The notes under the pieces were generated by a model. It ran no database searches. It had not been told where the DNA came from and saw only the letters and a list, made by a program, of their open reading frames with translations. Of a DNA stretch of 64,000 bases, positions 7,365 to 16,098 are shown piece by piece. Source of the stretch: Paenibacillus_AA sp045062745 (lineage in GTDB: Bacteria; Bacillota; Bacilli; Paenibacillales; NBRC-103111); contig NZ_JBJGED010000028.1 in the NCBI RefSeq assembly GCF_045062745.1, positions 1 to 64,000 on the forward strand. Reading direction: 5' to 3'. The position numbers and the translations under genes were made by a program. How positions within the stretch are numbered: the stretch's first letter is position 1; each line of letters opens with the position of its first letter.

Positions 7365-8834
7365 ATGGATCAACTCGAAGTGCTGCATCGAAAAAATAGA
7401 CTGATGGTGTATATTTTGTGGTTCTCGCTTTTACTAGGCTTATCGGCGAACTTGGTGACGGGCGCTCCTCCCGCGAGTATGATTGTTCTCTTGTTAGGAG
7501 GCGGTGCAATTGGTGTGCTTACAACGCTGATCTCCTGGCGGCGGTGGTTGCCTCACGGCATGATGTATATAGTCGCGTGTTCCCTCGCGGTCATCACGTA
7601 CCTTATGCTTTCTACATCAAGCACCTTCGTTACATATTTGTTGATTTATTACAGCATCGCAGTGACGACGCTATACAACAATTTTCGCCCGACTCTTCTA
7701 TCCAGTCTGTTCGCGCTTGCGCTAACCAATTATTTTTTCTTCACGGCCAGAGATACGATATTCGCAAACTTCGTCGGCGCGGACTTGATCTCGCTCAACA
7801 CGTTTGTCGTACTGACCGCGGGGGTACTGACGGCTTCGGGCGTGTTTGGGGAGCGGTTAAGCCGCGCGGCCGAGCAAGGGTATCAACAAGCCCTCGCCGC
7901 CCAAGCCAGGACCGAGAAAACGCTGCATGTAGTAGGGCTGACGGCGGAATCGCTCGACCGCTCGAGCTCGGGGCTGCGGGAGCATGCGGACTCGGTAGGC
8001 ATCATCTCAAAGGAAATGACCGCGGCATTCACCGAGGTAGCGAGCAGTACGGGACAGGTCAACAGAAGCTTGACGGCCGCGAACGACTCGATCCTGATCC
8101 TGGATGAAGGGACCGCGTCGATCGTCGAGTCAACCTCCAAGCTAAGGGAGTTGTCCAGCTCCAACGCTGTCCTGACGGACGCCAGCATGGAGCAGGCCGC
8201 CTTGCTCGAGGCACAGATGGCGAAGGTGACATCCATCATGGACACGACGGTCGCGCTCATGCAGGAGCTGAACGAGCAGAACCGCCAGATCGGCGAGCTC
8301 GCGAGCACAATCAGCGACATCTCGAACCAGACGAACCTGCTCGCCCTGAACGCGGCGATCGAGGCTTCCCGCGCAGGCGAGCACGGCCGGGGGTTCGCGG
8401 TCGTCTCAACAGAGATCCGCAAGCTTGCTGAGAACTCCAAGCGGTTCACCGAGGAGATCGGCGGCATTCTCGAGGGCATCTCGAGCCATACGGAGCACGT
8501 GGCTGCCCAAGTCCTGGCCGGCCAGCAGTCCGTTCAAGCCGGACGTGAGGCGTCGGTCGCCATGGAGCAATCGCTGCGCGAAATGGTAGGCAACACGGTG
8601 GAGCTGGCGGCGAGCGCGGGTGACGCAGCCGAGTCGGCCAGCCGGCTCCGCACCTCGTCGCAGTCCATCACGGCGGAGATGCAGTCGATCTCTGCGCTGA
8701 CGGAGATGAATATGGCGACGGTGGAGCAAATTCTGGCCGGCATGGAGAACCAGGATCTGCGCATCCGCGGCATCGTGGACGGCGTGCACGAAGTGGACAC
8801 GACCGCGAAGGAATTGCGGGAGAAGACGATTTAG
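7365..8834 (+). CDS. Methyl-accepting chemotaxis protein, polytopic membrane sensor
   Basis: 489 aa. Six hydrophobic segments fill about residues 14-165; there is no periplasmic ligand domain and no clear HAMP. The C-terminal half is a coiled-coil signalling domain with the conserved hairpin tip (QTNLLALNAAIEASRAGE and RGFAVVSTEIRKLAE). It would couple a signal sensed in or near the membrane to CheA/CheW. ATG 7365 follows AGAGGAG; in-frame sequence upstream (from 7296) lacks a binding site. No che gene is adjacent; a CheA/CheW unit lies 50 kb away in this window. Confidence 0.9.
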   Translation: MDQLEVLHRKNRLMVYILWFSLLLGLSANLVTGAPPASMIVLLLGGGAIGVLTTLISWRRWLPHGMMYIVACSLAVITYLMLSTSSTFVTYLLIYYSIAVTTLYNNFRPTLLSSLFALALTNYFFFTARDTIFANFVGADLISLNTFVVLTAGVLTASGVFGERLSRAAEQGYQQALAAQARTEKTLHVVGLTAESLDRSSSGLREHADSVGIISKEMTAAFTEVASSTGQVNRSLTAANDSILILDEGTASIVESTSKLRELSSSNAVLTDASMEQAALLEAQMAKVTSIMDTTVALMQELNEQNRQIGELASTISDISNQTNLLALNAAIEASRAGEHGRGFAVVSTEIRKLAENSKRFTEEIGGILEGISSHTEHVAAQVLAGQQSVQAGREASVAMEQSLREMVGNTVELAASAGDAAESASRLRTSSQSITAEMQSISALTEMNMATVEQILAGMENQDLRIRGIVDGVHEVDTTAKELREKTI

Positions 8835-8914
8835 CCAGGTCGCCTGGTGAGAAGGTCGGACGTGCCGAATTAACACGAAAAACACCTAACTCCCTCAACT
8901 CCCCCAAAAGACAC

Positions 8915-8965
8915 AAAAAGAAGCTTCCAACTCGGCTGCAGACAGCGAGCGGGTTGGAAGCTTCT
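8915..8965 (-). terminator. Terminator, mainly for the HD-GYP operon
   Basis: GAAGCTTCCAAC (from 8920) pairs with GTTGGAAGCTTC (to 8963). On the minus strand the hairpin is followed by TTTTTG, just downstream of the response-regulator stop; on the plus strand the tail is weak. Confidence 0.8.
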
Positions 8966-8978
8966 TCATCCATAATAT

Positions 8979-10556
8979 CTACACCTTACCCGCCTCCAGC
9001 ACGGGATCGGTATACCGCTCCCGCACGCGGAGGATCTCGTCCAGGTTTGCGAAGAACACGTCGACGAGCTTCGGGTCGAAGTGCTCGCCGCGCTCCTGGC
9101 GGAAGAACGCCAGGATGTCCTCGAGCGGCCAAGCCTTCTTGTACACCCGATCGCTGCCGAGCGCGTCGAACACGTCGGCGATGGCGGTGATCCGCCCGTA
9201 GATGTGGATCTCCTCGCCGGCCAGCCGGTTCGGGTACCCGGTGCCATTGTACTTCTCGTGGTGCTGGTGGGCGATGATGGCCGCGGCCTGAATGATCCGC
9301 CGGGTCGAATGATTGAGCATCGCATAGCCGTAGGTGGAGTGAAGCTTGATCGTCTCGAACTCCTCCGGAGTCAGCTTGCCCGGCTTGTTCAGAATCGCGT
9401 CCGGCATAGCGACCTTGCCGACATCGTGCATCGAGGAAGCGAGCCGGACGAGCTCGGCCTCCTCCTCGGACATCCCGTTGCCCAGCGCGAGCAGCTTGGA
9501 GTATTCGGCGACACGCTTGACATGATAGCCGGTCTCCTGCGAGCGCGTCTCCGCGATCTCGCCAAGGGTGAAGATGATTTCCTTCTGGGTCAGCTCGAGC
9601 TCTTCGTTCAGATACAAGTTCTCGAAGGCGACCGACACATTGGAGCAGTATATTTCGATCAAGTACCGGTTCCATTCGTTCAGCTGCTTGGCGCCTTCGA
9701 AATAGATGACATTCTCGTTGCCCGTCTTGCTCTGGAAGTAGCAGCAGAAATGATCGTCGAAGAACACGCTCGTCTTCTCCCGGAACGTATCCTGGATCCG
9801 CTTCAGCACGAGGGAAGGCACGACGTCCTGCACATGCTCCGAATCGCCGTACGAGTAGTCTCCGGTGGCCGCCAGCACGTAGATCTGCTCCTTGCCCTTC
9901 GTGACGGCGAAGCTCTTGCAATGCAGCGCGTTCTTGTGCAGATTCAGGATCGCGGTCAGCTGCGTCAGCACGCCGGTCGCGAACGTCTTCATCGACTGGG
10001 GCTCGAACAGCGCGGCCGACGAATGAATGATCTTCTCCAGCCCGATCTTGTTATGCTCGATGACCATAATATCGCGATAAGAGCGGAGAGCAGCCATGAC
10101 GGTCGTGAACAGCTTCTGCGCCGTCAGCTCGGTCTTCTCCTTGTAATCGTTAATGTCGTAGTTCGAGATGACGATCCGCTCCGGAGCCTGGCCGGGCTGT
10201 CCGGTACGCAGAATAATACGGACGTTCCGATACTTCAAATCTTCGCGGATATACTTGACCAGCTTCAGCCCCGAATCGTCCTGCTCCATGACGACGTCGA
10301 GCAGAATCAGCGCCGCATCGGGATGCTCGCCCAGCACGCGAACCGCTTCCTCTTCCGAGTAAGCGCTGATGAACTCGAGCCGCCTGCCGTCGAATTCGAA
10401 ATCGCTCAGCACCATGCGGGTCAAGTGATGGATCTCCTGGGCATCATCCACAATGATCAGCTTCCACGGTTCCCGCTCCACAGGGAAATCTCCCGGGCCG
10501 CGGGCATCCTCTTCCTCGGCAAAAGTCAGGAAATCTTCGTTCGAGTCACGCTCCAT
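8979..10556 (-). CDS. Response regulator with DUF3369 and HD-GYP domains
   Basis: 525 aa. A receiver domain (about residues 32-155, phospho-acceptor D87 in LILLDVV) is followed by a DUF3369 GAF-like region (about 165-320) and an HD-GYP domain (about 335-515) with MHDVGK and HHEKYNGTGYP, the signature of cyclic di-GMP phosphodiesterases. The cognate kinase gene ends six bases upstream, so phosphorylation by it should control degradation of c-di-GMP. Both catalytic signatures appear intact. Confidence 0.93.
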   Translation of the reverse strand: MERDSNEDFLTFAEEEDARGPGDFPVEREPWKLIIVDDAQEIHHLTRMVLSDFEFDGRRLEFISAYSEEEAVRVLGEHPDAALILLDVVMEQDDSGLKLVKYIREDLKYRNVRIILRTGQPGQAPERIVISNYDINDYKEKTELTAQKLFTTVMAALRSYRDIMVIEHNKIGLEKIIHSSAALFEPQSMKTFATGVLTQLTAILNLHKNALHCKSFAVTKGKEQIYVLAATGDYSYGDSEHVQDVVPSLVLKRIQDTFREKTSVFFDDHFCCYFQSKTGNENVIYFEGAKQLNEWNRYLIEIYCSNVSVAFENLYLNEELELTQKEIIFTLGEIAETRSQETGYHVKRVAEYSKLLALGNGMSEEEAELVRLASSMHDVGKVAMPDAILNKPGKLTPEEFETIKLHSTYGYAMLNHSTRRIIQAAAIIAHQHHEKYNGTGYPNRLAGEEIHIYGRITAIADVFDALGSDRVYKKAWPLEDILAFFRQERGEHFDPKLVDVFFANLDEILRVRERYTDPVLEAGKV

Positions 10557-10562
10557 TGGCCA

Positions 10563-12080
10563 TTACCCCTTATGTAGTGTTGGTATGCGAATCCGAAATG
10601 TAGTCCCAAGTCCCACCTGGCTCTCGCAATCGATCGTGCCGCCCAGCGACTGGGTGACGAGATTGTACACGATATGCATGCCGAGCCCGGTCCCGCCTCC
10701 GCTGCGGTTCGTCGTGAAGAACGGATTGAAAATTTGGTCCACGACCTCCTGCTGCATACCCCGGCCATCGTCGCTGTATGTGAGGTTCACGAACTTCTGG
10801 AACTTCTCGATCGAGATCCGAATCGTGCCTTCGTCGTTCGGCGTGTAGGCATGAATGATGGAGTTCATGATCAGATTGGTCACGATCTGAGAGATGGCGC
10901 CCGGGTCGCTGTACAGCTCCACGCCGTCCGGACCGGAGACGACCACATGGTGCTTCGTCTTCTTCAGGTTCGGCTGCAGGCTGATCAGCACTTCCTGGAT
11001 ATACTCTTTCACCGCGAACGTTCGCTTCGTCTCGACCGAGCGGTCGACGGCCACCTGCTTGAAGCTCTTGATCAGCTCGGAGGCGCGCTGCAGGTTCGTC
11101 TGGATCATCCCGGTCGTCTCACGCACGACGGACAAATAATCCTCGAGGTCCGAACGCTTCATCTTGTTGTCCTGGTAGAGCGCGAGGAATTCCTTCGACT
11201 TCTCTTCCATGAAGGAAGCAGCCGTGACGCCGATCCCGATCGGCGTATTGATCTCGTGGGACACGCCGGCGACGAGGCTGCCTAGCGCTCCCATCTTCTC
11301 CGACTCGACGAGCTGCTTCTGCGTCCGCTGGATCGTGCCCATCGCTGCCTGCAATTCATTGTACCGGCCTTCGAGGTTGCGCACCATGTCGTTGAAGGCC
11401 GTGGCGACCTCGCGAATCTCCAGGCTGGCGTCGAGCGGAATCTCGGTGTACGGAGCGCCCTCCCGCACGGAGACGGCGGCCTGCCGGATCTGGAGAAGCG
11501 GGTGAATGAGCAGCTTGCGGATAATGAGCGACAAGACCGCGAGCAGCAGCAAAGTAATGCCGAGTCCTACGAGTACGCTGAACCGAATCCGCTTCTTGAT
11601 GAGGGCCGCATTCTCGGACGTATTGAGCAGCATCTCGATCGCCCCGACCGTCACGCCGTCTTCCCGCATCGGAGCGGTGAGCAGGCCGGTCGGGATGCCG
11701 TTCTCATTCTCGAACAGGTGGGCGACATGAATGTCCGTATCTTGCATAGTGGCCATCATCTCCGGCGGAGACGGCTGCCCTATACGATTCCGGTTCGTGG
11801 AGGCGAGAATTTCGTCTTTCCCGTACAGGGTAAGCTCAAGAATGTCGTTGTTCTTATATTGGATATAGTCGAAAATCTGCTGCACGTCCTCAATGGAGTG
11901 CGATTCCTCGTAGCGGCCGTTGATGGCGATGGTCATGCCGTTCAACTGGCTGACATAAGTCTCCTCGACCGACCTCTGCAGGCTGTAGGAGTCGAAGGAG
12001 ACGATGACCGACATCATGACGACGGTGACGAGCGTCACGAAGATGACGATCCGTTTCTGAAGACTGATGGTTCGCAACAC
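10563..12080 (-). CDS. Membrane sensor histidine kinase
   Basis: 505 aa. TM1 about residues 11-32, an extracytoplasmic loop of about 140 residues, TM2 about 170-190, HAMP, a coiled coil, then HisKA with VSHEINTPIGIG (phospho-histidine) and a HATPase_c domain (DDGRGM, GTGLGMHI). It is the second gene of an operon lipoprotein-kinase-response regulator; the partner with the HD-GYP output follows after six bases. The extracellular loop ends with a segment that resembles a folded sensor, ligand unknown. Confidence 0.93.
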   Translation of the reverse strand: MLRTISLQKRIVIFVTLVTVVMMSVIVSFDSYSLQRSVEETYVSQLNGMTIAINGRYEESHSIEDVQQIFDYIQYKNNDILELTLYGKDEILASTNRNRIGQPSPPEMMATMQDTDIHVAHLFENENGIPTGLLTAPMREDGVTVGAIEMLLNTSENAALIKKRIRFSVLVGLGITLLLLAVLSLIIRKLLIHPLLQIRQAAVSVREGAPYTEIPLDASLEIREVATAFNDMVRNLEGRYNELQAAMGTIQRTQKQLVESEKMGALGSLVAGVSHEINTPIGIGVTAASFMEEKSKEFLALYQDNKMKRSDLEDYLSVVRETTGMIQTNLQRASELIKSFKQVAVDRSVETKRTFAVKEYIQEVLISLQPNLKKTKHHVVVSGPDGVELYSDPGAISQIVTNLIMNSIIHAYTPNDEGTIRISIEKFQKFVNLTYSDDGRGMQQEVVDQIFNPFFTTNRSGGGTGLGMHIVYNLVTQSLGGTIDCESQVGLGTTFRIRIPTLHKG

Positions 12081-12100
12081 AGCGGGTCTCCTAGGATCCG

Positions 12101-12484
12101 TTATTTGATTTCAAAATCGATCGACTTCGTGACATCGTAAGGGGTGTGGTCGTTGTTATGTAAGGAAACCTTGAGCGTATGTTTGCCGACCGGCACGTCC
12201 TTGAGCGTCTGTTCGGCTTGGGCGACGACGACCTTCTCTCCGTTGTCCAAATACATGTGGATATGCCCTTCGCCCTGGACGCGCTCCTGTCCTTGATGCT
12301 CGGCCGAGATGTGCATATCGGTGTCAACCTTCACGACCACTTGGTTGCCGGTGACCGTCAGCTTCACGTCCAGCGTCGGCTTGCCGTGGGCGGCGCCCGC
12401 TCCGGTATGGACGGATGAATCGGCGCCGCACCCGGTGAAGAGTAGACAAGCGGCCAGAACTAGCGATAACCCCCAGGATCTCAT
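12101..12484 (-). CDS. Lipoprotein with His-rich segment, possible accessory sensor
   Basis: 127 aa. A signal peptide with lipobox LFTGC is followed by a beta-rich domain with the segments HISAEHQGQ and GEGHIHMYLDNG. ATG 12484 is chosen because AGGAGGGACC precedes it; a start 13 codons upstream has no signal. It lies 20 bp before the sensor kinase gene and shares its promoter, so it may be a membrane-anchored accessory to the kinase. Histidine spacing (HxH) suggests metal binding; this is inference. Family not recognised with certainty. Confidence 0.75.
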   Translation of the reverse strand: MRSWGLSLVLAACLLFTGCGADSSVHTGAGAAHGKPTLDVKLTVTGNQVVVKVDTDMHISAEHQGQERVQGEGHIHMYLDNGEKVVVAQAEQTLKDVPVGKHTLKVSLHNNDHTPYDVTKSIDFEIK

Positions 12485-12555
12485 AAGGTCCCTCCTGACT
12501 CGATGATATAGGCCTAACGTCACGATTCTTAAGTACTAAGCAGTTGGTTAATTCT

Positions 12556-12584
12556 AGTATAAATCCAATCCGGAGTTGTGCCAA
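12556..12584 (-). promoter_or_regulatory. Sigma-A promoter of the lipoprotein/kinase/HD-GYP operon
   Basis: On the minus strand TTGGCA (12579-12584), a 17-bp spacer and TATACT (12556-12561). Transcription would start near 12549, about 65 bp upstream of the lipoprotein start. Confidence 0.65.
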
Positions 12585-12625
12585 GCTATCGTTTTCGACC
12601 CTGGGACCAAGCGGCTTCATAGACA

Positions 12626-12664
12626 CAAAAACGACACCGAAGCTCTGATCCAGAGCCGGTGTCG
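12626..12664 (-). terminator. Terminator downstream of msrAB
   Basis: On the minus strand, CGACACCGGCTCTG pairs with CAGAGCTTCGGTGTCG around a short loop and is followed by five T. It lies about 30 bp after the MsrAB stop. Confidence 0.85.
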
Positions 12665-12692
12665 TATAGGACGCGCATTCATACATTCTGAG

Positions 12693-13667
12693 TCAGGAAC
12701 GGACTTCGAACCACTTCCGGTACTCCCCGTAGCCTTCGGCTTCCAGCCGGTCAAGTGGTATGAACCGGAGCGCGGCGGAGTTAATGCAATACCGCAGCTT
12801 GGTCGGTCCCGGCCCGTCGTGGAACACGTGGCCCAGATGGGAGTCCGCGTCCTTGCTGCGCACCTCCGTGCGAATCATATTGTGCGTCACGTCGACATGC
12901 TCACTCACCCGGCTGTCCTCGATCGGCTTCGTGAACGACGGCCAGCCGCAGCCGGAGTCGAACTTGTCGAGCGAGGTGAAGAGCGGCTCTCCGGAAACGA
13001 TGTCGACGTAGAGGCCGGCTTCCTTGTGATCCCAGAATTCGTTCTGGAATGGCCGCTCCGTTGCGCTGTTCTGCGTGACCTCATATTGGAGCGGGGTAAG
13101 CCGTTTGCGAAGCTCCGTGTCCTTCGCCTTGTCCTTCCACTGGTCCTTCAGGAACTTCTCTCGCCCGGAACCGGTATAGTAGGCTTTGTAGCGGATCGGC
13201 TGCTTCTTGTAATAGTCTTGGTGGTAATCCTCGGCCGGATAGAACGGGCTGGCCGGAATAATCGGCGTGACGATCGGCTTGGAGAAGTCGCCGCTTGCAG
13301 CCAGATCGCGTTTGGATTGCTCCGCCGCTGCCTTTTGCTCTTCGCTATGGTAGAAAATCGCCGTTCGGTACGAGTCGCCCCGATCTCCGAATTGCCCGCC
13401 TGGATCGGTCGGATCGATGCTGCGCCAGAACGTCTCCAGCAGCCGCTCGTACGGATACACCGTCGGGTCGAACGTGATTTGCACCGCTTCATAGTGGCCG
13501 GTCGTGTCCGAGCATACTTGCTCATAGGTCGGGTTCGGCACATGGCCGCCGGTATAGCCGGAGACGACCCGGATGATGCCGGGCTGCTCGTCGAACGGCT
13601 TCACCATGCACCAGAAGCAGCCGCCGGCGAACGTCGCAACCGCGCGGGGGGAATCTTGGGTGGTCAT
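12693..13667 (-). CDS. msrAB: Bifunctional methionine sulfoxide reductase MsrA-MsrB
   Basis: 324 aa fusion. MsrA occupies about residues 8-160 with the catalytic GGCFWC; MsrB occupies about 185-320 with the catalytic RYCINS and an upstream Cys in DSGCGWPSF. The two CxxC zinc motifs seen in many MsrB proteins are absent, so MsrB is of the zinc-free kind. Together they repair both S and R epimers of methionine sulfoxide, in the cytoplasm since there is no signal peptide. ATG 13667 is placed nine bases after GGAG; the ATG at 13676 abuts the binding site. Confidence 0.95.
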   Translation of the reverse strand: MTTQDSPRAVATFAGGCFWCMVKPFDEQPGIIRVVSGYTGGHVPNPTYEQVCSDTTGHYEAVQITFDPTVYPYERLLETFWRSIDPTDPGGQFGDRGDSYRTAIFYHSEEQKAAAEQSKRDLAASGDFSKPIVTPIIPASPFYPAEDYHQDYYKKQPIRYKAYYTGSGREKFLKDQWKDKAKDTELRKRLTPLQYEVTQNSATERPFQNEFWDHKEAGLYVDIVSGEPLFTSLDKFDSGCGWPSFTKPIEDSRVSEHVDVTHNMIRTEVRSKDADSHLGHVFHDGPGPTKLRYCINSAALRFIPLDRLEAEGYGEYRKWFEVRS

Positions 13668-13766
13668 GGATATCATCTCCTTTCTTTAATACAACCATAA
13701 GATGCCCCGAAAGTAAAATGACCGGCGGGGACGAGAATAGCATGCGCCCAATCTGTGCAAATTATG

Positions 13767-13795
13767 TTGACAGTTCTAACTGTAACTATTATAAT
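13767..13795 (+). promoter_or_regulatory. Consensus sigma-A promoter with embedded operator
   Basis: TTGACA (13767-13772), a spacer of exactly 17 bp, and TATAAT (13790-13795): a perfect sigma-A match. The inverted repeat ACAGTT-CT-AACTGT (13770-13783) overlaps the -35 element and spacer. TGACAGT occurs again at 13795-13801. A promoter this strong needs repression, and the Rrf2 regulator 30 bp downstream is the obvious candidate. Confidence 0.8.
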
Positions 13796-13827
13796 GACAG
13801 TAAGCAAAGGAAAGGGGGCGATGCAAG

Positions 13828-14259
13828 TTGAACAGTGAATTTACGATCGCGGTACACAGCATGGTCTACTTAGCCAACCTACCGGATCGTATGGCTACCA
13901 GCGATGTGATCGCCCACAATGTCAATACCCATCCGTCGCGCTTGCGCAAGGTGATGAGCTGTCTGCGGAAGCACGGGTATATCGCGACGAAGGAAGGCAT
14001 CGGCGGCGGCTACATGCTGAATATTAGCCCGGAGCAAGTGAACTTGTCCGAGATTTACCGCGCGACCTCCATCGGCTCGATCAAGCCGGGCTGGTGCTCC
14101 GGCAACGAAGACGACGCCTGCATCGTGGCATGCAACATGGCGGAAGTCATGGATCAGATTTTTTGCGAGGCGGAGAAGCACCTGCTTCACTACCTGCAGC
14201 AAACGACGATCCTCGATGTACTGAACCGAGTTAGAGCGGCGCAGCAACAGAAAGCGTAA
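13828..14259 (+). CDS. Rrf2 family transcriptional regulator with three-cysteine cluster
   Basis: 143 aa. Winged helix (about residues 2-80, with HPSRLRKVMSCLRKHGYI and GIGGGYML) and a C-terminal dimerisation helix. Cysteines at about 90, 98 and 102 occupy the place where IscR/NsrR bind an iron-sulfur cluster, so a redox or cluster-sensing repressor is inferred. Start is TTG 13828 behind AAAGGGGGC; the ATG at 13821 is out of frame and stops after five codons. The gene carries an operator-like palindrome within its own promoter and heads a group with thioredoxin. Confidence 0.9.
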   Translation: MNSEFTIAVHSMVYLANLPDRMATSDVIAHNVNTHPSRLRKVMSCLRKHGYIATKEGIGGGYMLNISPEQVNLSEIYRATSIGSIKPGWCSGNEDDACIVACNMAEVMDQIFCEAEKHLLHYLQQTTILDVLNRVRAAQQQKA

Positions 14260-14322
14260 TTCGTTTTTTGTAACCAATCTGTTATCAAAAATAAAACAGT
14301 TTGTCCCAAGGAGGGGAAGAAA

Positions 14323-14706
14323 ATGAGTGCAGGAACGAAGGTAATCTTGGAAGGCGATTGGGTGAGCGGCGCATCGGTCGAGGATGAACGGTTCATAGGT
14401 TTCGTGGATTCGGTGAGCGCCGGCAGCGGGCTTGTGAAAGTATGGGTTACGCAGAGCGACCGCGCTGAGGGTGTAGGCGACCTGGTGGAGGCTAGCCTCG
14501 CCAAAGTGAAGAAGCTGCCGGATCAAGAGGCTTCCGCCCCGGATGAGCTGCAAGGGTTGATCGAGCTGGCGCTGCAGACGCATGACCGGGCTTGGTTCGA
14601 AGAGCTCACGACGCGGTTGAACGCTCAGAAAGCTTCGACCCCGGGGCCTGCCGCCGGCGGGCCCAAGCGGAGGGGCACGAATCGAGTGTACCGGCTAATC
14701 GATTGA
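14323..14706 (+). CDS. IDEAL domain-containing protein
   Basis: 127 aa. An N-terminal beta-rich part (about residues 4-60) is followed by a helical segment LIELALQTHDRAWFEELT (about 86-103) that matches the IDEAL motif of Bacillota regulatory proteins, and by a basic Pro/Gly tail. ATG 14323 follows AAGGAGG. It lies between the Rrf2 gene and trxA in the same orientation. IDEAL proteins are small adaptor-like or regulatory proteins; the role of this one is unknown. Confidence 0.75.
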   Translation: MSAGTKVILEGDWVSGASVEDERFIGFVDSVSAGSGLVKVWVTQSDRAEGVGDLVEASLAKVKKLPDQEASAPDELQGLIELALQTHDRAWFEELTTRLNAQKASTPGPAAGGPKRRGTNRVYRLID

Positions 14707-14740
14707 TTGTTCAAAACAGATCATAAAGGAGTGGATAGGA

Positions 14741-15073
14741 ATGGCTATCGTAAAATCTACAGATGCTACGTTTCAAGATACGATTAGCGAGGGTTTGGTG
14801 CTGGTCGACTTCTGGGCGCCTTGGTGCGGCCCGTGCAAAATGATCGCGCCGATCCTGGAGGAACTCGACGGCAAGCTGGGCGGCTCGGTCACGATCGCCA
14901 AGGTGAATGTAGACGAGAACCCCGAGACGGCCGACCAATATGACATCATGAGCATCCCAACGCTGAAGCTGTTCCGCGACGGCGTAGACGTCTCCACGCT
15001 GATCGGCGTGCGCCCGCTCTCCGAGCTGGAAGCGCTGGTTCGCGACAACCTGCAGCCGTCCGGCAACAATTGA
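14741..15073 (+). CDS. trxA: Thioredoxin
   Basis: 110 aa, full-length thioredoxin fold with the redox motif WCGPCK (C29, C32) and the cis-proline in SIPTLKLF. It reduces protein disulfides in the cytoplasm and can recycle MsrAB, encoded 1 kb away on the opposite strand. AAAGGAG precedes ATG. It is part of the run Rrf2, IDEAL, trx, VOC with 34-63 bp gaps. Because it sits in a redox-regulator group it may be a stress-induced extra copy rather than the housekeeping one. Confidence 0.95.
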   Translation: MAIVKSTDATFQDTISEGLVLVDFWAPWCGPCKMIAPILEELDGKLGGSVTIAKVNVDENPETADQYDIMSIPTLKLFRDGVDVSTLIGVRPLSELEALVRDNLQPSGNN

Positions 15074-15107
15074 ACGAAACCCCACTAAGGGGAGAAAGGC
15101 GACTTCC

Positions 15108-15962
15108 ATGACATTTCGCATTCATCCGGCTGCGGCCATTGGAGAAGTGCATCTCAAGGTGACGAACCTGGCTCGATCGACCGCATTTTATCGCGACGTG
15201 GTCGGTCTGAAGCCGCTCGCGGAGGAAGGCCGCACGGCGACGCTAACCGCCGACGGCGTCCGACCGCTCGTCTACCTGCACGAGCTGCCGGACGGCGCGG
15301 TGACGCCGCGCCGCTCGGCGGCGGGCTTGTACCACTTCGCGATCCTCGTGCCGGATCGCGCCGCGCTCGGGCGGTCGCTCCGCAACCTGATCGCGAGCGG
15401 CATCCATATCGGCCAAGCGGACCATCTGGTCAGCGAGGCGCTGTACATCAGCGATCCCGACCACAACGGGATCGAGATCTATGCCGACCGCCCGAGGAGC
15501 GAGTGGACGCGGGACGCGAACGGCGACTATGTCATGGCGGTCGATCCGATTGATTGGGACGGCCTGCTCAGCGAGGCCGGCGACGAGCCGTGGACCGGTC
15601 TCCCGGAAGGGACGACGATCGGGCACATTCACTTGCACGTCTCCGACCTGGACCGGTCCGGCGCCTTTTACTGCGACGTCCTCGGCTTCGACCTCGAGGC
15701 GCGGATGGACCGCTCGGCGCTGTTCGTCGCGGCCGGCGGCTATCACCACCATATCGGCCTGAACGTCTGGGCCGGCGTAGGGGTCCCGCTCGCCCCCGCG
15801 AATGCGACCGGGCTCGCCTACTACACGATCGTGCTGCCGGAAGATTCGGCGCTGCGCGAGGTCGTGCAGCGGCTGCAGGACGCCGGGATCGCCGTGGAGC
15901 ACTTAGGAGAGCAGTGGATCACGCATGATCCGTCGGGCATCGAGCTTCGCTTGCATCGCTAG
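15108..15962 (+). CDS. VOC family protein, catechol 2,3-dioxygenase CatE-like
   Basis: 284 aa with two vicinal-oxygen-chelate modules: GEVHLKVTNLARSTAFYRD (near residue 13) and GHIHLHVSDLDRSGAFYC (near 170). The metal ligands H (HIHLHV), H (the HHHIGLN region) and a C-terminal Glu (GIELRLHR) are present, as in B. subtilis CatE, a thiol-stress-induced enzyme that opens catechols. Here it follows trxA by 34 bp and may be controlled by the Rrf2 protein. Other VOC activities cannot be excluded. Confidence 0.85.
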   Translation: MTFRIHPAAAIGEVHLKVTNLARSTAFYRDVVGLKPLAEEGRTATLTADGVRPLVYLHELPDGAVTPRRSAAGLYHFAILVPDRAALGRSLRNLIASGIHIGQADHLVSEALYISDPDHNGIEIYADRPRSEWTRDANGDYVMAVDPIDWDGLLSEAGDEPWTGLPEGTTIGHIHLHVSDLDRSGAFYCDVLGFDLEARMDRSALFVAAGGYHHHIGLNVWAGVGVPLAPANATGLAYYTIVLPEDSALREVVQRLQDAGIAVEHLGEQWITHDPSGIELRLHR

Positions 15963-15983
15963 TCCTATTTCCTAGATAAGGAG

Positions 15984-16016
15984 AACCCCTCACGATCGGT
16001 CGATCGGAGGGGTTTT
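15984..16016 (+). terminator. Terminator after the VOC gene
   Basis: AACCCCTC pairs with GAGGGGTT around a loop that holds CGATCG repeats, followed by TTT. It lies 22 bp after the stop. Confidence 0.8.
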
Positions 16017-16098
16017 GTGCGTCCAGGAAGGAATTTGGAGGCGTGTAGCGTAACTATAGGAGTAGCGCTAACCTTTTTTGGGAATAGGTGGGACATCG

